DNA from: Sulfitobacter mediterraneus
GTDB taxonomy: Bacteria; Pseudomonadota; Alphaproteobacteria; Rhodobacterales; Rhodobacteraceae
NCBI RefSeq assembly: GCF_003054325.1
Contig: NZ_QBKU01000016.1
Location: 1 to 63,591, forward strand
Reading direction: 5' to 3'
DNA: 63,591 nt
Position numbers and translations under genes: made by a program. Shown here piece after piece: positions 35,902 to 45,599 of this stretch (position 1 is the stretch's first letter; each line of letters begins with the position of its first letter). The notes below the pieces were generated by a model, which searched no databases, was not told the DNA's origin, and worked only from the letters and a program-made list of their open reading frames with translations.

Positions 35902-36648
35902 ATGACCAATCCCGCTCCCATCATCTCGATGACCGCCGTCAACAAATGGTATGGTGAATATCACGCGCTTCGCGACATCTCGCTTGAGGTTGCCCCCGGC
36001 GAAAAGCTGGTGATCTGCGGGCCCTCCGGATCTGGTAAATCAACGCTGATCCGCTGCATCAACAACCTTGAACAACACAATGACGGCGATATCAATGTCG
36101 ATGGCGTACTGCTGTCCGAGGATCTCAAAGACCTCGAAGCAATCCGCCTGACCGTTGGCATGGTGTTTCAACAGTTCAACCTTTTCCCCCATATGACCGT
36201 TCTGGACAATTGCACCTTTGGACTGCGCCGGGTTCTGGGCCAATCCCGTGCTAAAGCCGAGAAAAAAGCGCTGGATCTGCTGGACCGGGTCCAGATTGCC
36301 AATCAGGCGCAGAAATTTCCGGGCCAACTGTCTGGCGGCCAACAACAACGCGTCGCCATCGCCCGTGCCCTGACCATGGACCCCAAGGTCATGCTGTTTG
36401 ACGAACCTACCTCTGCGCTGGACCCGGAAATGATCTCCGAGGTGCTTGAAGTGATGAAAGAACTCGCCAATGACGGCATGACAATGCTCTGCGTGACTCA
36501 TGAAATGGGTTTCGCCCGCGAAGTGGCTGATCAGATCATTTTTATGGAAGAAGGCAGCGTGATCGAACGCAACGACCCGATCTCGTTCTTCGAAAACCCG
36601 CGTACCGACCGCGCGAAAAAGTTTCTTAACCAGATCCTTCAACACTGA
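35902..36648 (+). CDS. Polar amino-acid ABC transporter ATP-binding protein (AapP/BztD type)
   Basis: The 248-residue ATPase has Walker [11 protein letters not shown]-loop [12 protein letters not shown], signature [15 protein letters not shown], Walker [16 protein letters not shown] and H-loop [14 protein letters not shown]. It closes the four-gene operon that begins at 32558. No terminator with a clear T-run was found in the 100 bp that follow, which also hold no gene. Confidence 0.93.
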   Translation: MTNPAPIISMTAVNKWYGEYHALRDISLEVAPGEKLVICGPSGSGKSTLIRCINNLEQHNDGDINVDGVLLSEDLKDLEAIRLTVGMVFQQFNLFPHMTVLDNCTFGLRRVLGQSRAKAEKKALDLLDRVQIANQAQKFPGQLSGGQQQRVAIARALTMDPKVMLFDEPTSALDPEMISEVLEVMKELANDGMTMLCVTHEMGFAREVADQIIFMEEGSVIERNDPISFFENPRTDRAKKFLNQILQH

Positions 36649-36748
36649 CAGGTCCAATTGGCACCGATAAGCCACTGCCAACGGATTTTGCGAATTGCGG
36701 GCTGACGCAGGATCTGTTGGGGCCGAAACGGTTGAGCCGCTTGAAAAA

Positions 36749-37303
36749 CTAGGGCTGGAACGGGCCGAATAACTTCAATGGCACATCAAAAGCTGTGTTT
36801 TCCGGCAATGACGCAAAGCGGATGAATGCGGTGGCACGCCCCGCGAAAAGGCCGCGAGGCAGCGAGAATTCACTGTTTTTGTACCATCCTTTACGCAGAT
36901 TCCTCAGAATGAGTTCGACATTGGATCCGGGGAGTCTCGCTGGATATTTGCAATAATAGCTGGGTTCGGAGCCCCAAAACAAATGCGCAATGATGGCCAG
37001 GTCGGCATCGGGTCTGGCAATCATCGCCTCGACAATTTCGTCGTTCACAACCCAATTCATGTTCAAGACATAAAGCAGCCAAAACACCTGAGGTTGGTCC
37101 ATGATGAATTCGGCCACGTTCTCCAGCCGGATATCCTCTTCACCATTGGGCGAGACTTCGTGATGTGCAATGACTTGGACCAAGGCCGGTTCTCCTAAGG
37201 GTGGCAGACAGGATGTGCCATCGGACAGGGGCAAAAATTTGATCTTGCCGGGACGTTTGTTAGAACCTTGCGCATATGACAGGGCGGTCGATCTGCTGTG
37301 CAC
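36749..37303 (-). CDS. Uncharacterised protein with DUF4274-like segment
   Basis: The protein is of uncertain length: GTG 37303 gives 184 residues, TTG 37372 gives 207, and no ATG lies near either. The middle part (QVFWLLYVLNMNWVVNDEIVEAMI, then PDADLAIIAHLFWGSEPSYY) resembles DUF4274, a small immunity/SMI1-adjacent-like domain of unknown function. The C-terminus is RFASLPENTAFDVPLKLFGPFQP. It stands alone, divergent from the acyl-CoA synthetase operon. Bacterial DUF4274 proteins sometimes sit near toxins, but no toxin gene is seen here. Confidence 0.6.
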   Translation of the reverse strand: MHSRSTALSYAQGSNKRPGKIKFLPLSDGTSCLPPLGEPALVQVIAHHEVSPNGEEDIRLENVAEFIMDQPQVFWLLYVLNMNWVVNDEIVEAMIARPDADLAIIAHLFWGSEPSYYCKYPARLPGSNVELILRNLRKGWYKNSEFSLPRGLFAGRATAFIRFASLPENTAFDVPLKLFGPFQP

Positions 37304-37403
37304 GTGCCTTCGTGACGCTGCGTAAATCTGGCCCGTTCTGGGCCTTGATATAAGCTGAAAACCATACCGCAACGGGCCTTGCCTTGGTCTGGTGTAAAAA
37401 ATG

Positions 37404-37418
37404 CGGAACTTGGTTCCG
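37404..37418. promoter_or_regulatory. Inverted repeat upstream of the acyl-CoA synthetase operon
   Basis: CGGAAC-TTG-GTTCCG is a perfect 6-bp-arm inverted repeat in the divergent spacer, 124 bp before the synthetase start. The same half-sites (GTTCCG 62926-62931 and CGGAAC 62969-62974) flank the promoter region of the other acyl-CoA operon. A shared regulator, perhaps the IclR protein, is possible. Confidence 0.45.
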
Positions 37419-37541
37419 TTATGCGGTATTGGCAGATCCCTCTTAACTGCCTAACCTTTGGGTAACAGAGTCGCACCTCCGGGGAGGGTTGTGCGTAAAT
37501 CTGCAATGGGAGGACGACATGCAGACCACAAGGTTGCTGCC

Positions 37542-39248
37542 ATGACAGCGATGACACCAGAAGCGGCGGTGCATCACGTCATTACAACAGATCCGGTTTT
37601 TGAAGTGGGGCCGGCAGAGGTGCGGGGCGTCACATTCCGCGCGTTCAAGAATATTCCCGGCACTGTACCTGCACTGATGGCGGCAGGGCATGCGCGGCAT
37701 AGCGATGGCGCGTGGGAGTATCTGGCCTATTGCGATGAATTCCTGACCTATGACCAGTTCTGCGCCGCCGTGCATCGGCAAGCGGATGCCTTGACGCGGC
37801 AGCTTGGGGTAAAACAGGGTGACCGTGTGGCCATTGCCATGCGCAACTATCCCGAGCTGTTGATCATGACTTTGGCGATCTCCTCTATTGGGGCGGTTGT
37901 TGTGTTTGTGAATGCCTGGTGGACCACCGAAGAGCTGGATTACGCCCTGCGCGACAGCGCGGCCAAGGTGATCTTTGCCGATGGGCCGCGACTGGAACGG
38001 ATGCTGCCGTTGCAGGCCGATCTGAGGCTGACCCTGGTTGGAGTGCGCGATGGTGAGGGCCAGGGCGATCACAGTTTTGCCGATCTTGACGCCGCCGCGA
38101 CGACCAGCGCCGCGCCGCAGGTTGCCATTGATACAGACGACGATTTTGCGGTGATGTATTCCTCCGGCACGACCGGCCATCCCAAAGGCGTGGTTCAAAC
38201 CCACCGCAGCGCGGTGAACGCGGTATTCAGCTGGCTGATGCAATCGGTTGTGGCGCCGCTGATCGACCCGCCTGCGCCCGATGCCCCGCCGCCGCCGCGC
38301 CCTTCGGCGCTGGTGGTGACGCCGCTGTTTCATGTAACCGCCACGCATCCGCTGTTTTTGCTGAGCCTGCCTGCGGGGGCCAAGATCACGATGATGCACA
38401 AATGGGATGCCGCAGAGGCCGTGCGCCTGATCCGGGACAATGACATCACCCGCTTTCTCGGGGTGCCCACGCAATCGGCCGAACTGATGATTGCGGCGCG
38501 CGAGATGGGCGAGGCCCTGCCGACGCTGGATTATATCGGATCGGGCGGCGCCAAACGGCCCGCCGCGCAGGTCTCGCAACTGGTCGATGCTTTTCCAAAC
38601 GCAGGCGTGGCGACAGGTTGGGGCATGACCGAGACCAATGCCTTGGGTATCGGTATGATCGGCGATGATTACGCCGCCCGCCCCGAAAGCGCAGGGAAGT
38701 TGCATCCGCCCGTACAGGAACTGCGGTTTCTCGATGACGACGGCAACGATGTGCCGGTGGGACAAATGGGCGAGATCACGGTCAAAAGCCCGGCGAACAT
38801 GCGCTGTTATCTGAACAAGCCCGAGGCGACCGCCGAGACCTTGCAGGACGGATGGCTGCGCACAGGTGATCTGGGCACAATTGACGCCGAAGGTTACGTC
38901 ACCATTCACGATCGCAAGAAAAACATCATCATCCGGGGCGGTGAAAACATCGCCTGTCTGGATGTCGAAGGGGCGCTGCACCGTCATCCCGACGTGTTGG
39001 AGGCCGCTGCCTTTTCCGTGCCAGATGAGCGTCTGGGAGAGACCGTTGGCGCGGCTGTCCAGCTGCGCAATGGTGCCAGCCTGTCCCATGCGGATATGGC
39101 GGCGTTTCTGGACGGGCATCTCGCCAAGTTTAAAATTCCCACGCATCTATGGGCACAGCGCGATGTGCTGACCCGTGGCGCGACCGACAAGATTGACCGC
39201 CGCGCGATCCGCGCGGCCTGTCTGGACAACCAAGAGGCTAAAATATGA
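37542..39248 (+). CDS. Acyl-CoA synthetase (AMP-forming, class I adenylate-forming)
   Basis: The 568-residue ligase activates a carboxylic acid to its CoA thioester. The P-loop-like YSSGTTGHPKGVVQTH, the A5 motif ATGWGMTETNALG, the A7 segment GWLRTGDLGTIDAEGY and A8 IHDRKKNIIIRGGENI are intact; the C-terminal catalytic lysine should be in GATDKIDRRAIR. The ATG at 37542 is preferred; ATG 37551 is close and also possible. It is the first gene of an operon with ATGA-type overlaps to the next. Its N-terminus does not resemble DmdB. The acid substrate is unknown. Confidence 0.9.
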   Translation: MTAMTPEAAVHHVITTDPVFEVGPAEVRGVTFRAFKNIPGTVPALMAAGHARHSDGAWEYLAYCDEFLTYDQFCAAVHRQADALTRQLGVKQGDRVAIAMRNYPELLIMTLAISSIGAVVVFVNAWWTTEELDYALRDSAAKVIFADGPRLERMLPLQADLRLTLVGVRDGEGQGDHSFADLDAAATTSAAPQVAIDTDDDFAVMYSSGTTGHPKGVVQTHRSAVNAVFSWLMQSVVAPLIDPPAPDAPPPPRPSALVVTPLFHVTATHPLFLLSLPAGAKITMMHKWDAAEAVRLIRDNDITRFLGVPTQSAELMIAAREMGEALPTLDYIGSGGAKRPAAQVSQLVDAFPNAGVATGWGMTETNALGIGMIGDDYAARPESAGKLHPPVQELRFLDDDGNDVPVGQMGEITVKSPANMRCYLNKPEATAETLQDGWLRTGDLGTIDAEGYVTIHDRKKNIIIRGGENIACLDVEGALHRHPDVLEAAAFSVPDERLGETVGAAVQLRNGASLSHADMAAFLDGHLAKFKIPTHLWAQRDVLTRGATDKIDRRAIRAACLDNQEAKI

Positions 39249-40537
39249 TGACGCCGACCGAAGACCAAATCGGCAGCTATATCGCCGCATCCGGCAAAGC
39301 GGCATGGGAGGTGCCGGGCCTGCCCGCTGATACGCCCCTGCGCCCGATCAAGACCGTTGGCATCATCGGTGCTGGCACGATGGGCGGCGGCATTGCGATG
39401 AACTTTGCCACCGCTGGTTTTCAGGTCAGGATTGTTGAAACCACGCAAGAGGCGCTGGATCGCGGTCTTGCCGTGGTGCGCGGCAATTATCAGCGTAGTT
39501 CGGACAAGGGCCGCTTTCCCCAGGACGAGGTCGAGGCGCGGATGGCCCGCTTTGACGGGCGTCTGGCGATTGCCGATCTGGCCGATTGTGACCTGATCAT
39601 CGAAGCGGTATTTGAGAATATGGAGCTGAAGCGCAAGATCTTCACCGAACTGGACGCAGTGATGAAGCCGGGCGCGATTTTGGCCACCAACACGTCGGCG
39701 TTGGATATCAACGAGATTGCCGGCATGACAAAGCGCCCCGAAGATGTGATCGGGTTGCACTTTTTCTCCCCCGCCAATGTGATGAAACTGCTTGAGATTG
39801 TCCGCGCCAAACACACCGCCGATGATGTCGTCGCCACCTGCATGGCGCTGGCCAAAGACATCAACAAGATTGCCACTCTGGTCGGGGTTTGCCCCGGCTT
39901 TGTCGGCAACCGGATTTTGTTCGCCCGGCAAATTCAGGCCAATAAACTGGTCTATCAGGGCGTGATGCCATGGGATGTGGATGCGGCGCTGAACCAGTTC
40001 GGGTTCAAGATGGGGCCGTTTCAGATGTCCGATCTGGCGGGGCTTGATATCGGCTGGTCCAAGGGGGCCAAGACCGACAATCCGATCCGTGATGCCCTGT
40101 GTGAGCTGGACCGGCGCGGGCAAAAAACCAAAGCGGGCTTTTATGACTATGACGAAAACCGCCGCCCGGTGCCTTCGGATGTGACCGCGGGCATCATCCG
40201 CGAGATCACCGGCGCAGAGCCATCCAAGATGAGCGCCGATGAAATCATCGAGATCTGCATCTATCCGATGATCAACGAGGCGGTGAAAATCCTTGAGGAA
40301 AACAAGGCGCAGCGGCCCTCGGATGTCGATGTGGTCTGGCTGAATGGATATGGCTGGCCCGCCGACAAGGGCGGACCGATGTTCTATGGCGATATGGTCG
40401 GCGCACAGGCGGTGCTGAACCGGATGGAAGCGTTGGGCGCCGAAGATGCCGCATTTGCACCGGCAGAGACACTGCGCACACTGGCCGCTGAGGGCGGCAA
40501 ATTCACTGAAGTAGACACAGGGGGGCTCAAGGTATGA
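39245..40537 (+). CDS. 3-hydroxyacyl-CoA dehydrogenase
   Basis: The 430-residue NAD-dependent dehydrogenase has the binding motif [21 protein letters not shown], the catalytic histidine in [17 protein letters not shown] and two 3HCDH C-terminal domains. A short N-terminal leader of about 35 residues replaces the crotonase domain found in FadB/FadJ fusions. It oxidises 3-hydroxyacyl-CoA to 3-oxoacyl-CoA. It overlaps the synthetase and the following crotonase by 4 bp each, so the three are translationally coupled. Crotonase activity is supplied by the next gene. Confidence 0.92.
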   Translation: MMTPTEDQIGSYIAASGKAAWEVPGLPADTPLRPIKTVGIIGAGTMGGGIAMNFATAGFQVRIVETTQEALDRGLAVVRGNYQRSSDKGRFPQDEVEARMARFDGRLAIADLADCDLIIEAVFENMELKRKIFTELDAVMKPGAILATNTSALDINEIAGMTKRPEDVIGLHFFSPANVMKLLEIVRAKHTADDVVATCMALAKDINKIATLVGVCPGFVGNRILFARQIQANKLVYQGVMPWDVDAALNQFGFKMGPFQMSDLAGLDIGWSKGAKTDNPIRDALCELDRRGQKTKAGFYDYDENRRPVPSDVTAGIIREITGAEPSKMSADEIIEICIYPMINEAVKILEENKAQRPSDVDVVWLNGYGWPADKGGPMFYGDMVGAQAVLNRMEALGAEDAAFAPAETLRTLAAEGGKFTEVDTGGLKV

Positions 40538-41313
40538 GCTACGAATTCATCAAGACCGAGAAACAGGGGCATATTCTGGTGGTCACCATGAACCGCCCCG
40601 ATGTCTACAACGCGGTGCATGTGGATATGCACAACGAGATGGCCGATTGCTGGGACGCTTTTGCAGCGGATCAGGATCTCTGGGTCGCGGTTCTGACCGG
40701 CGCGGGGGACAAGGCGTTTTCTGCGGGCAATGATCTTAAGGCCACGGCGGCGGGCGGATCCAAGAAAGAGATGACGCCATCCGGTTTTGCCGGCCTGTCC
40801 GCGCGTTTCGATCTGGAGAAACCGATCATCGCGGCCGTCAACGGCTTTGCCATGGGCGGCGGCTTTGAAACCGCGCTGAGCTGCGACATCATTCTGGCCT
40901 CTGAGAACGCCAAGTTTGCGCTGCCCGAGGTCAAGGTCGGCTTTTTCGCCGCCGCCTCCGGTGTGCAGCGCCTGTCGCGCTACATTGGCCGTTTGGCCGC
41001 GCAGGAAATGATGTTTACGGGCCGCACCATTGGCGCGGCGGAAGCCTTGGAAATGGGCTGTGTCAACGCGGTGCATCCCCATGACGAACTGATGGCAAAA
41101 GCCATGGAGAAAGCCGAGCAGCTTTGCTCGGTCTCCCCCTCTGCGGTCAAGGCGACGAAACGGGTGCTTAATGACATGTACGCCCGCGACGGCATGCAGC
41201 AAAGCATCGGATATTCCCGCGAAGTCATCGCCGATCTGTCCAAAACCGAAGATTTCAAAGAAGGCGTCAACGCCTTTGTCGAGAAACGCGCACCCCAATG
41301 GGTGAACAAGTAA
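40534..41313 (+). CDS. Enoyl-CoA hydratase/crotonase
   Basis: The 259-residue crotonase has the oxyanion-hole segments AFSAGNDLKATA and GFAMGGGFETALSCD and the second catalytic-region segment FALPEVKVGFFAAASGVQRL. It probably hydrates the enoyl-CoA made by the acyl-CoA dehydrogenase encoded 21 bp downstream. It starts in an ATGA overlap with the 3-hydroxyacyl-CoA dehydrogenase gene. Confidence 0.9.
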   Translation: MSYEFIKTEKQGHILVVTMNRPDVYNAVHVDMHNEMADCWDAFAADQDLWVAVLTGAGDKAFSAGNDLKATAAGGSKKEMTPSGFAGLSARFDLEKPIIAAVNGFAMGGGFETALSCDIILASENAKFALPEVKVGFFAAASGVQRLSRYIGRLAAQEMMFTGRTIGAAEALEMGCVNAVHPHDELMAKAMEKAEQLCSVSPSAVKATKRVLNDMYARDGMQQSIGYSREVIADLSKTEDFKEGVNAFVEKRAPQWVNK

Positions 41314-41334
41314 ACCACGCCAAGGAGGCACAAT

Positions 41335-42651
41335 ATGTCCGATAGCAATTCGCCACTCAGCCTGAACAATCTGGAAATGTCTGACAAGGCCAAGCCACTG
41401 CTGAACGCCGTGATCAAGCACATTCGCGAAAATGTCGATCCGATTTCCGAAGAGTTCCACCGCCTTGCCGACAGCAACGAAAACCGTTGGTCCTATCATC
41501 CGCGCCAGACCGAACTAATGGAAGGCGCCAAGCAAAAGGCCCGTGAAAGCGGTTTGTGGAACTTTTTCCTGCCCAATGCCGAAACCGGCGAAGGCCTGTC
41601 CAATCTCGACTACGCCTATATCGCGGCCGAGCTGGGCAAGAACCCGCTGGCGTCTGAGACGCTGAATTGTTCTGCGCCGGACACCGGCAATATGGAAGTG
41701 CTGGAACGGGTCGGCACCCAGCAGCAGAAAGACACATGGCTCAAGCCGTTGCTGGCGGGTGAAATCCGCTCTGCCTTTGCGATGACAGAGCCGGATGTCG
41801 CCTCTTCGGATGCCAAGAACATCTCGACCTCCGCGGTGCTGGAAAACGGTGAATGGGTGATCAACGGCGAGAAATACTACATCTCCGGCGCTGGTGATCC
41901 GCGCTGCAAAATCATGATCGTGATGGTCAAAACCTCCCCCGACGCCGAAGCGTTCCGCCAGCAAAGCCAGATCCTTGTGCCGATGGACCACCCCGGTGTT
42001 GAGATCTTGGGCCCGATGCATGTCTTTGGCCATGACGATGCGCCGCACGGGCATATGCACATCAAGTTCACCAATGTGCGCGTGCCTGAGGAAAACATGC
42101 TTTGGGGCGAAGGGCGCGGTTTTGAAATCAGCCAGGTGCGCCTTGGACCAGGCCGTATTCACCATTGCATGCGCTCTATCGGGCAAGCCGAAAAGGCGCT
42201 GGATCTGATGATCGAACGCGGCCTCAGCCGCGTCGCCTTTGGCAAAAAGATCGTCGATCTGGGCAAGAACATGGAAACCATTTCCCGCGCCAAGATCGAG
42301 ATTGAATCGATGCGTCTGCTGGTGCTCAAGGCCGCCAAGGCGATGGATGTGCTGGGCAACAAGGAGGCCCGCATCTGGGTGTCGATGATCAAGGCCAAAG
42401 TGCCAGAGCAGGTCTGCGATATCATTGATCAGGCGATGCAGGTGCATGGCGCGACAGGCATCAGCCAATGGTCGCCACTCTCTGGCATGTATGCTCAGCA
42501 GCGGACCCTGCGGTATGCAGATGGCCCCGATGAGGTGCACCACCATGTGATCGCCCGCCATGAGGTGAAAACCTACAAAGACAGCAACTCGCGCCAGACC
42601 GCTGCCAAGGCCCATACAGAGGCACGCGGTTCTGCGGGGTTCATGGGATGA
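41335..42651 (+). CDS. Acyl-CoA dehydrogenase of the ACAD10/11-like branch
   Basis: The 438-residue FAD protein has the acyl-CoA dehydrogenase fold (AFAMTEPDVASSDAKNI and RVAFGKKI). Where ordinary members carry YEGTSEIQ with the catalytic glutamate, it has ADGPDEVH (residues 395-402), the signature of the ACAD10/ACAD11 branch. In that branch, an N-terminal kinase domain or separate kinase phosphorylates a 4-hydroxyacyl-CoA, which the dehydrogenase-like domain then converts. A free kinase of the matching type lies at 56044-57075. It precedes an SDR gene with a 4-bp overlap. Confidence 0.87.
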   Translation: MSDSNSPLSLNNLEMSDKAKPLLNAVIKHIRENVDPISEEFHRLADSNENRWSYHPRQTELMEGAKQKARESGLWNFFLPNAETGEGLSNLDYAYIAAELGKNPLASETLNCSAPDTGNMEVLERVGTQQQKDTWLKPLLAGEIRSAFAMTEPDVASSDAKNISTSAVLENGEWVINGEKYYISGAGDPRCKIMIVMVKTSPDAEAFRQQSQILVPMDHPGVEILGPMHVFGHDDAPHGHMHIKFTNVRVPEENMLWGEGRGFEISQVRLGPGRIHHCMRSIGQAEKALDLMIERGLSRVAFGKKIVDLGKNMETISRAKIEIESMRLLVLKAAKAMDVLGNKEARIWVSMIKAKVPEQVCDIIDQAMQVHGATGISQWSPLSGMYAQQRTLRYADGPDEVHHHVIARHEVKTYKDSNSRQTAAKAHTEARGSAGFMG

Positions 42652-43418
42652 GCGATCTGTTTGATCTGACAGGAAAGGTCGCGCTGCTTACCGGCGCGTC
42701 CAAAGGCATGGGGCTGGCGATGGCCACCGCCCTTGCCGATCACGGCGCGACTGTCGTGATTTCCGCCCGCAAGCAAGATCAGCTGGACGAAGCGGCGGCG
42801 GGCATCAATGCCCGCGGCAAGGGCAAGGCCTTTGGTGTGGCCTGCAACGTTGGCTATAAGGAACAGCTTCAGGCGCTGGTCGATCAAACCCATGAAAAGG
42901 CGGGCAAGATCGACGTTGTGATCGGCAATGCAGGGGTAAACCCCTATTACGGCAAGACCTCACAAATCCCCGACGATGCCTATGACAAGACCATGAATGC
43001 CAACGTCAAATCCAACCTCTGGCTGGCCCAGATGGTGGCGCCTGATATGATTGAAAAGGGCGCTGGCTCCATGGCGTTTACATCTTCCATCGGGGCGTTC
43101 AAACCTTCAACTATGCTGGGCACCTACGGCATGTCAAAACTGGCGCTGATCGGTCTGTGCCGAAACTTGGCGGCGGAGTTCGGACCCAAAGGTCTGCGCT
43201 TTAACGCGATCTGCCCCGGCCTTGTGAAAACCGAATTTGCCCGCGAGCTGTGGGACAATCCCGAGGTCGAAAACCGCATCAAGGAAGAGATCCCCCTGCG
43301 CCGTTTGGGAGAGCCGGAAGATTTTGCCGGGCTTGCGGTGTTCCTTGCCTCTGATGCCAGCAAATACATGACCGGTCAGGCGCTGACGGTCTGTGGCGGC
43401 TCCAACATGTGGACCTGA
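42648..43418 (+). CDS. Short-chain dehydrogenase/reductase
   Basis: The 256-residue classical SDR has the cofactor motif TGASKGMG, NAG in IGNAGVNPYYG, catalytic Ser in FTSSIG, and YGMSK as the YxxxK pair. The C-terminal GQALTVCGGSNMWT is typical of 3-oxoacyl-reductase/alcohol dehydrogenase-like members. It overlaps the ACAD10/11-like gene by 4 bp and may reduce or oxidise a hydroxyacyl intermediate of the operon. Substrate unknown. Confidence 0.9.
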   Translation: MSDLFDLTGKVALLTGASKGMGLAMATALADHGATVVISARKQDQLDEAAAGINARGKGKAFGVACNVGYKEQLQALVDQTHEKAGKIDVVIGNAGVNPYYGKTSQIPDDAYDKTMNANVKSNLWLAQMVAPDMIEKGAGSMAFTSSIGAFKPSTMLGTYGMSKLALIGLCRNLAAEFGPKGLRFNAICPGLVKTEFARELWDNPEVENRIKEEIPLRRLGEPEDFAGLAVFLASDASKYMTGQALTVCGGSNMWT

Positions 43419-43422
43419 GATC

Positions 43423-44196
43423 ATGGATGTAAAAGATAAAATCTGTGTCGTCACCGGCGCGGCCAGCGGCATTGGCCGGGCGCTCTGTGTGGCGTTCAAA
43501 GACGCCGGCGCAGCCGAGGTGGTCTGTGTGGACCGCAACGGCGGCGGTGCGGCAGAAACCGCAGAAATGGTGGGCGGCGCGGCCTATACCGTCGATGTCG
43601 CCCGCGAGGATCAGATCAAAGACATGATCGACAGTGTTGAACGGGACATCGGACCTATTGATCTGTTCTGGTCAAATGCTGGCATTGCAGTGGGCGGCGG
43701 CATGGACACCCCCAATGACGCATGGCAGCGGGTTTGGGACGTCAACGTGATGTCTCATGTCTGGGCCGCGCGGCATCTGGTGCCGTTGATGGCGGCGCGC
43801 GGCGGGGGTTATCTGCTGAACACCGCATCGGCGGCGGGTCTGCTCAACCAGATCGGATCGGCCTCTTATGGTGTGACCAAACACGCCGCTGTTGGCCTTG
43901 CCGAATGGATTGCGATGACCCATGGCGACGAGGGTATCAAGGTGTCCGTGCTGTGCCCCCAAGCGGTGCGCACCGAAATGACCCGCGGCCACGAAGATCA
44001 CGTCGCGGCGATCAACGGCATGATGGAACCCGAACCCGTGGCGCAAATCTGTTTGCAGGCGATCCAGGACGAGACATTCCTGATCCTGCCGCATCCAGAA
44101 GTGCGCGAGTACATGAAGAACAAGACCGATGATTACGACCGCTGGATCGGCGGCATGCGCAAGTTGAACCGCAAATTTGGCGGCATGGACATGTAA
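43423..44196 (+). CDS. Short-chain dehydrogenase/reductase
   Basis: The 257-residue classical SDR has TGAASGIG, SNAGIAVGGG, NTASAAG with catalytic Ser, and YGVTK as YxxxK. It starts 4 bp after the preceding SDR, so both are in the operon from 37542. The C-terminal tail (WIGGMRKLNRKFGGMDM) is unusual for fatty-acid SDRs. Substrate unknown. Confidence 0.9.
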   Translation: MDVKDKICVVTGAASGIGRALCVAFKDAGAAEVVCVDRNGGGAAETAEMVGGAAYTVDVAREDQIKDMIDSVERDIGPIDLFWSNAGIAVGGGMDTPNDAWQRVWDVNVMSHVWAARHLVPLMAARGGGYLLNTASAAGLLNQIGSASYGVTKHAAVGLAEWIAMTHGDEGIKVSVLCPQAVRTEMTRGHEDHVAAINGMMEPEPVAQICLQAIQDETFLILPHPEVREYMKNKTDDYDRWIGGMRKLNRKFGGMDM

Positions 44197-44252
44197 AAGG
44201 CAAAAGAGTTGGTCGGGCCAAACAGGCCAACCACAAAAGAAAGGAAACGCCG

Positions 44253-44624
44253 ATGATCGGCTATGTAACCCTCGGCGTGAACGACATGACCCGCGCCAAA
44301 GCATTCTATGGTGATCTGCTTGCGGACAAAGGCGCGAAAGTTGTGATGGATCAAGGGCGCCTCGCCTTTGTCAGCGCCGGACGCGGCCAGCCGATGCTGG
44401 CGATCTGCGAACCCTACGACAAAAACGATCCTGTCCCCGGCAATGGCACCATGGTGGCCCTGACGGCAGACAGCAAAGAACAGGTCGATCAACTGCACCA
44501 AAAGGCGCTGGATCTCGGCGCGACCTGCGACGGACCGCCCGGCCAGCGCATCCCCGACCGGTTCTATGGCGCTTACGTGCGTGACCCCGATGGCAACAAG
44601 CTGTGCTTTTTCGTCTTTGGCTGA
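44253..44624 (+). CDS. VOC/glyoxalase-type metalloprotein
   Basis: The 123-residue vicinal-oxygen-chelate protein has a beta-alpha-beta-beta-beta repeat: MIGYVTLGVNDMTRAKAFYGDLL at the start and YGAYVRDPDGNKLCFFVFG at the end, the usual metal-ligand glutamate being absent from the last strand. It might be a methylmalonyl-CoA-epimerase-, glyoxalase- or bleomycin-resistance-like protein. A GAAAGGAAA ribosome site precedes the ATG. It overlaps the next gene. Confidence 0.82.
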   Translation: MIGYVTLGVNDMTRAKAFYGDLLADKGAKVVMDQGRLAFVSAGRGQPMLAICEPYDKNDPVPGNGTMVALTADSKEQVDQLHQKALDLGATCDGPPGQRIPDRFYGAYVRDPDGNKLCFFVFG

Positions 44625-45165
44625 TCTCCAGCCCCATATCGGCCCGCATGTGATCCTCAACGATCCGGCCTTTGTGCATGGCACTGCACAGCTATACGGC
44701 AAGGTCACCATCGGGCCGGGCGCATCTGTCTGGCCCTATGTGGTGACCCGCGCCGAAATGCACGAGATCATCATCGGCCCCCGCACCAACATTCAGGACC
44801 ACGTGATGATCCATGTCGGCACGGCGACGGGCACAATCGTGGGGGAGGATTGTTCGATCACCCACCGCGCGGTTTTGCATGGCTGCGAGATTGGCGACCG
44901 GGTGTTGATCGGCATTGGCGCGACGATCATGGACGGGGCCAAGATCGGCAGCAATTCCATTGTTGCGGGTCATTCCATCGTCACCGAAGGGTCGGAATTT
45001 CCCGACAATTCAATCATCGCAGGCAGCCCGGCAAAGCTGATCAAAACCCGCGACAACAGTGCCGCAAACCTAATGAACGCCAGGTTCTATCATCTGAACG
45101 CGCTGAACTATGCCAAGGGGATTGATCGTTTGTCGCCTGAAGATCTCAAAGCCCTGCACCCTTGA
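44590..45165 (+). CDS. Gamma-carbonic anhydrase-like left-handed beta-helix protein
   Basis: The roughly 191-residue hexapeptide-repeat protein has IGPGASVWPYVVTR, then the metal-site histidines in NIQDHVMIHVG and SITHRAVLHGCEIG, as in gamma-carbonic anhydrases and PaaY-type thioesterases. The start is uncertain: ATG 44566 and 44590 and TTG 44617 are possible, all overlapping the VOC gene; I list 44590. As last gene of the acyl-CoA operon, a PaaY-like thioesterase function is as plausible as CO2 hydration. Confidence 0.82.
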   Translation: MATSCAFSSLADLQPHIGPHVILNDPAFVHGTAQLYGKVTIGPGASVWPYVVTRAEMHEIIIGPRTNIQDHVMIHVGTATGTIVGEDCSITHRAVLHGCEIGDRVLIGIGATIMDGAKIGSNSIVAGHSIVTEGSEFPDNSIIAGSPAKLIKTRDNSAANLMNARFYHLNALNYAKGIDRLSPEDLKALHP

Positions 45166-45176
45166 GGCCAGACATA

Positions 45177-45243
45177 GAAAAAGGCGTCAGGAGCTTGGAC
45201 CGAGGTCCGCACCAAGCAGCCGAAACTGCCATCCTGACGCCTT
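45177..45243 (-). terminator. Terminator-like stem at the end of the minus-strand non-coding transcript
   Basis: AAGGCGTCAGGA (45181-45192) and TCCTGACGCCTT (45232-45243) form a perfect 12-bp stem. On the minus strand the stem is followed by further T residues, ending CGCCTTTTTC. The 39-nt interior itself folds into two small hairpins, including GCAG-CCGAAA-CTGC, giving a three-way junction. Confidence 0.65.
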
Positions 45244-45599
45244 CCTAAACAGAGCTTCCCGAAGGTCCCCCTATTCAAATGCTCGGGCTCTACGAGCCGT
45301 TGCAAGCGGGATCAATCCTTGCGGACCGTCCCCCCAACCGGCAGCTGTCAAAGACCGCTACCAGACACGCGATGGCTTTTTCACCGACTTCCCGAACCGC
45401 TCAAAAGACCGTTTCGTTTCGCCCAGCGTTCCGTTGCTATCAACACGGGGTTCGGTTTGGTTTGACCCTCTCCTTGCCCGCTCCAACCTCGAAAGACCTT
45501 CGCGTCCCGCTTGGGGTCTTGCGACCCTTCGCGTTAACTAAAGACTGGCACCCAACCCCTGAGTCGCGCAAACAAAAAATCACGCAATCGCGCAATTTC

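Noticed and set aside
37542..39248. DmdB (methylmercaptopropionate-CoA ligase)
   Set aside because: The N-terminal part does not match the DmdB type I recall, and the gene is in a beta-oxidation-type operon far from the DmdC/DmdD-like pair; a generic acyl-CoA synthetase is safer.
45177..45560. tmRNA, RNase P RNA, 6S or 4.5S RNA in the structured region
   Set aside because: No tag-peptide frame or tRNA-like end, no RNase P AGGAAAGTCC-type core, no SRP GGAAGCAGCC motif, and no single long 6S-type hairpin could be found.
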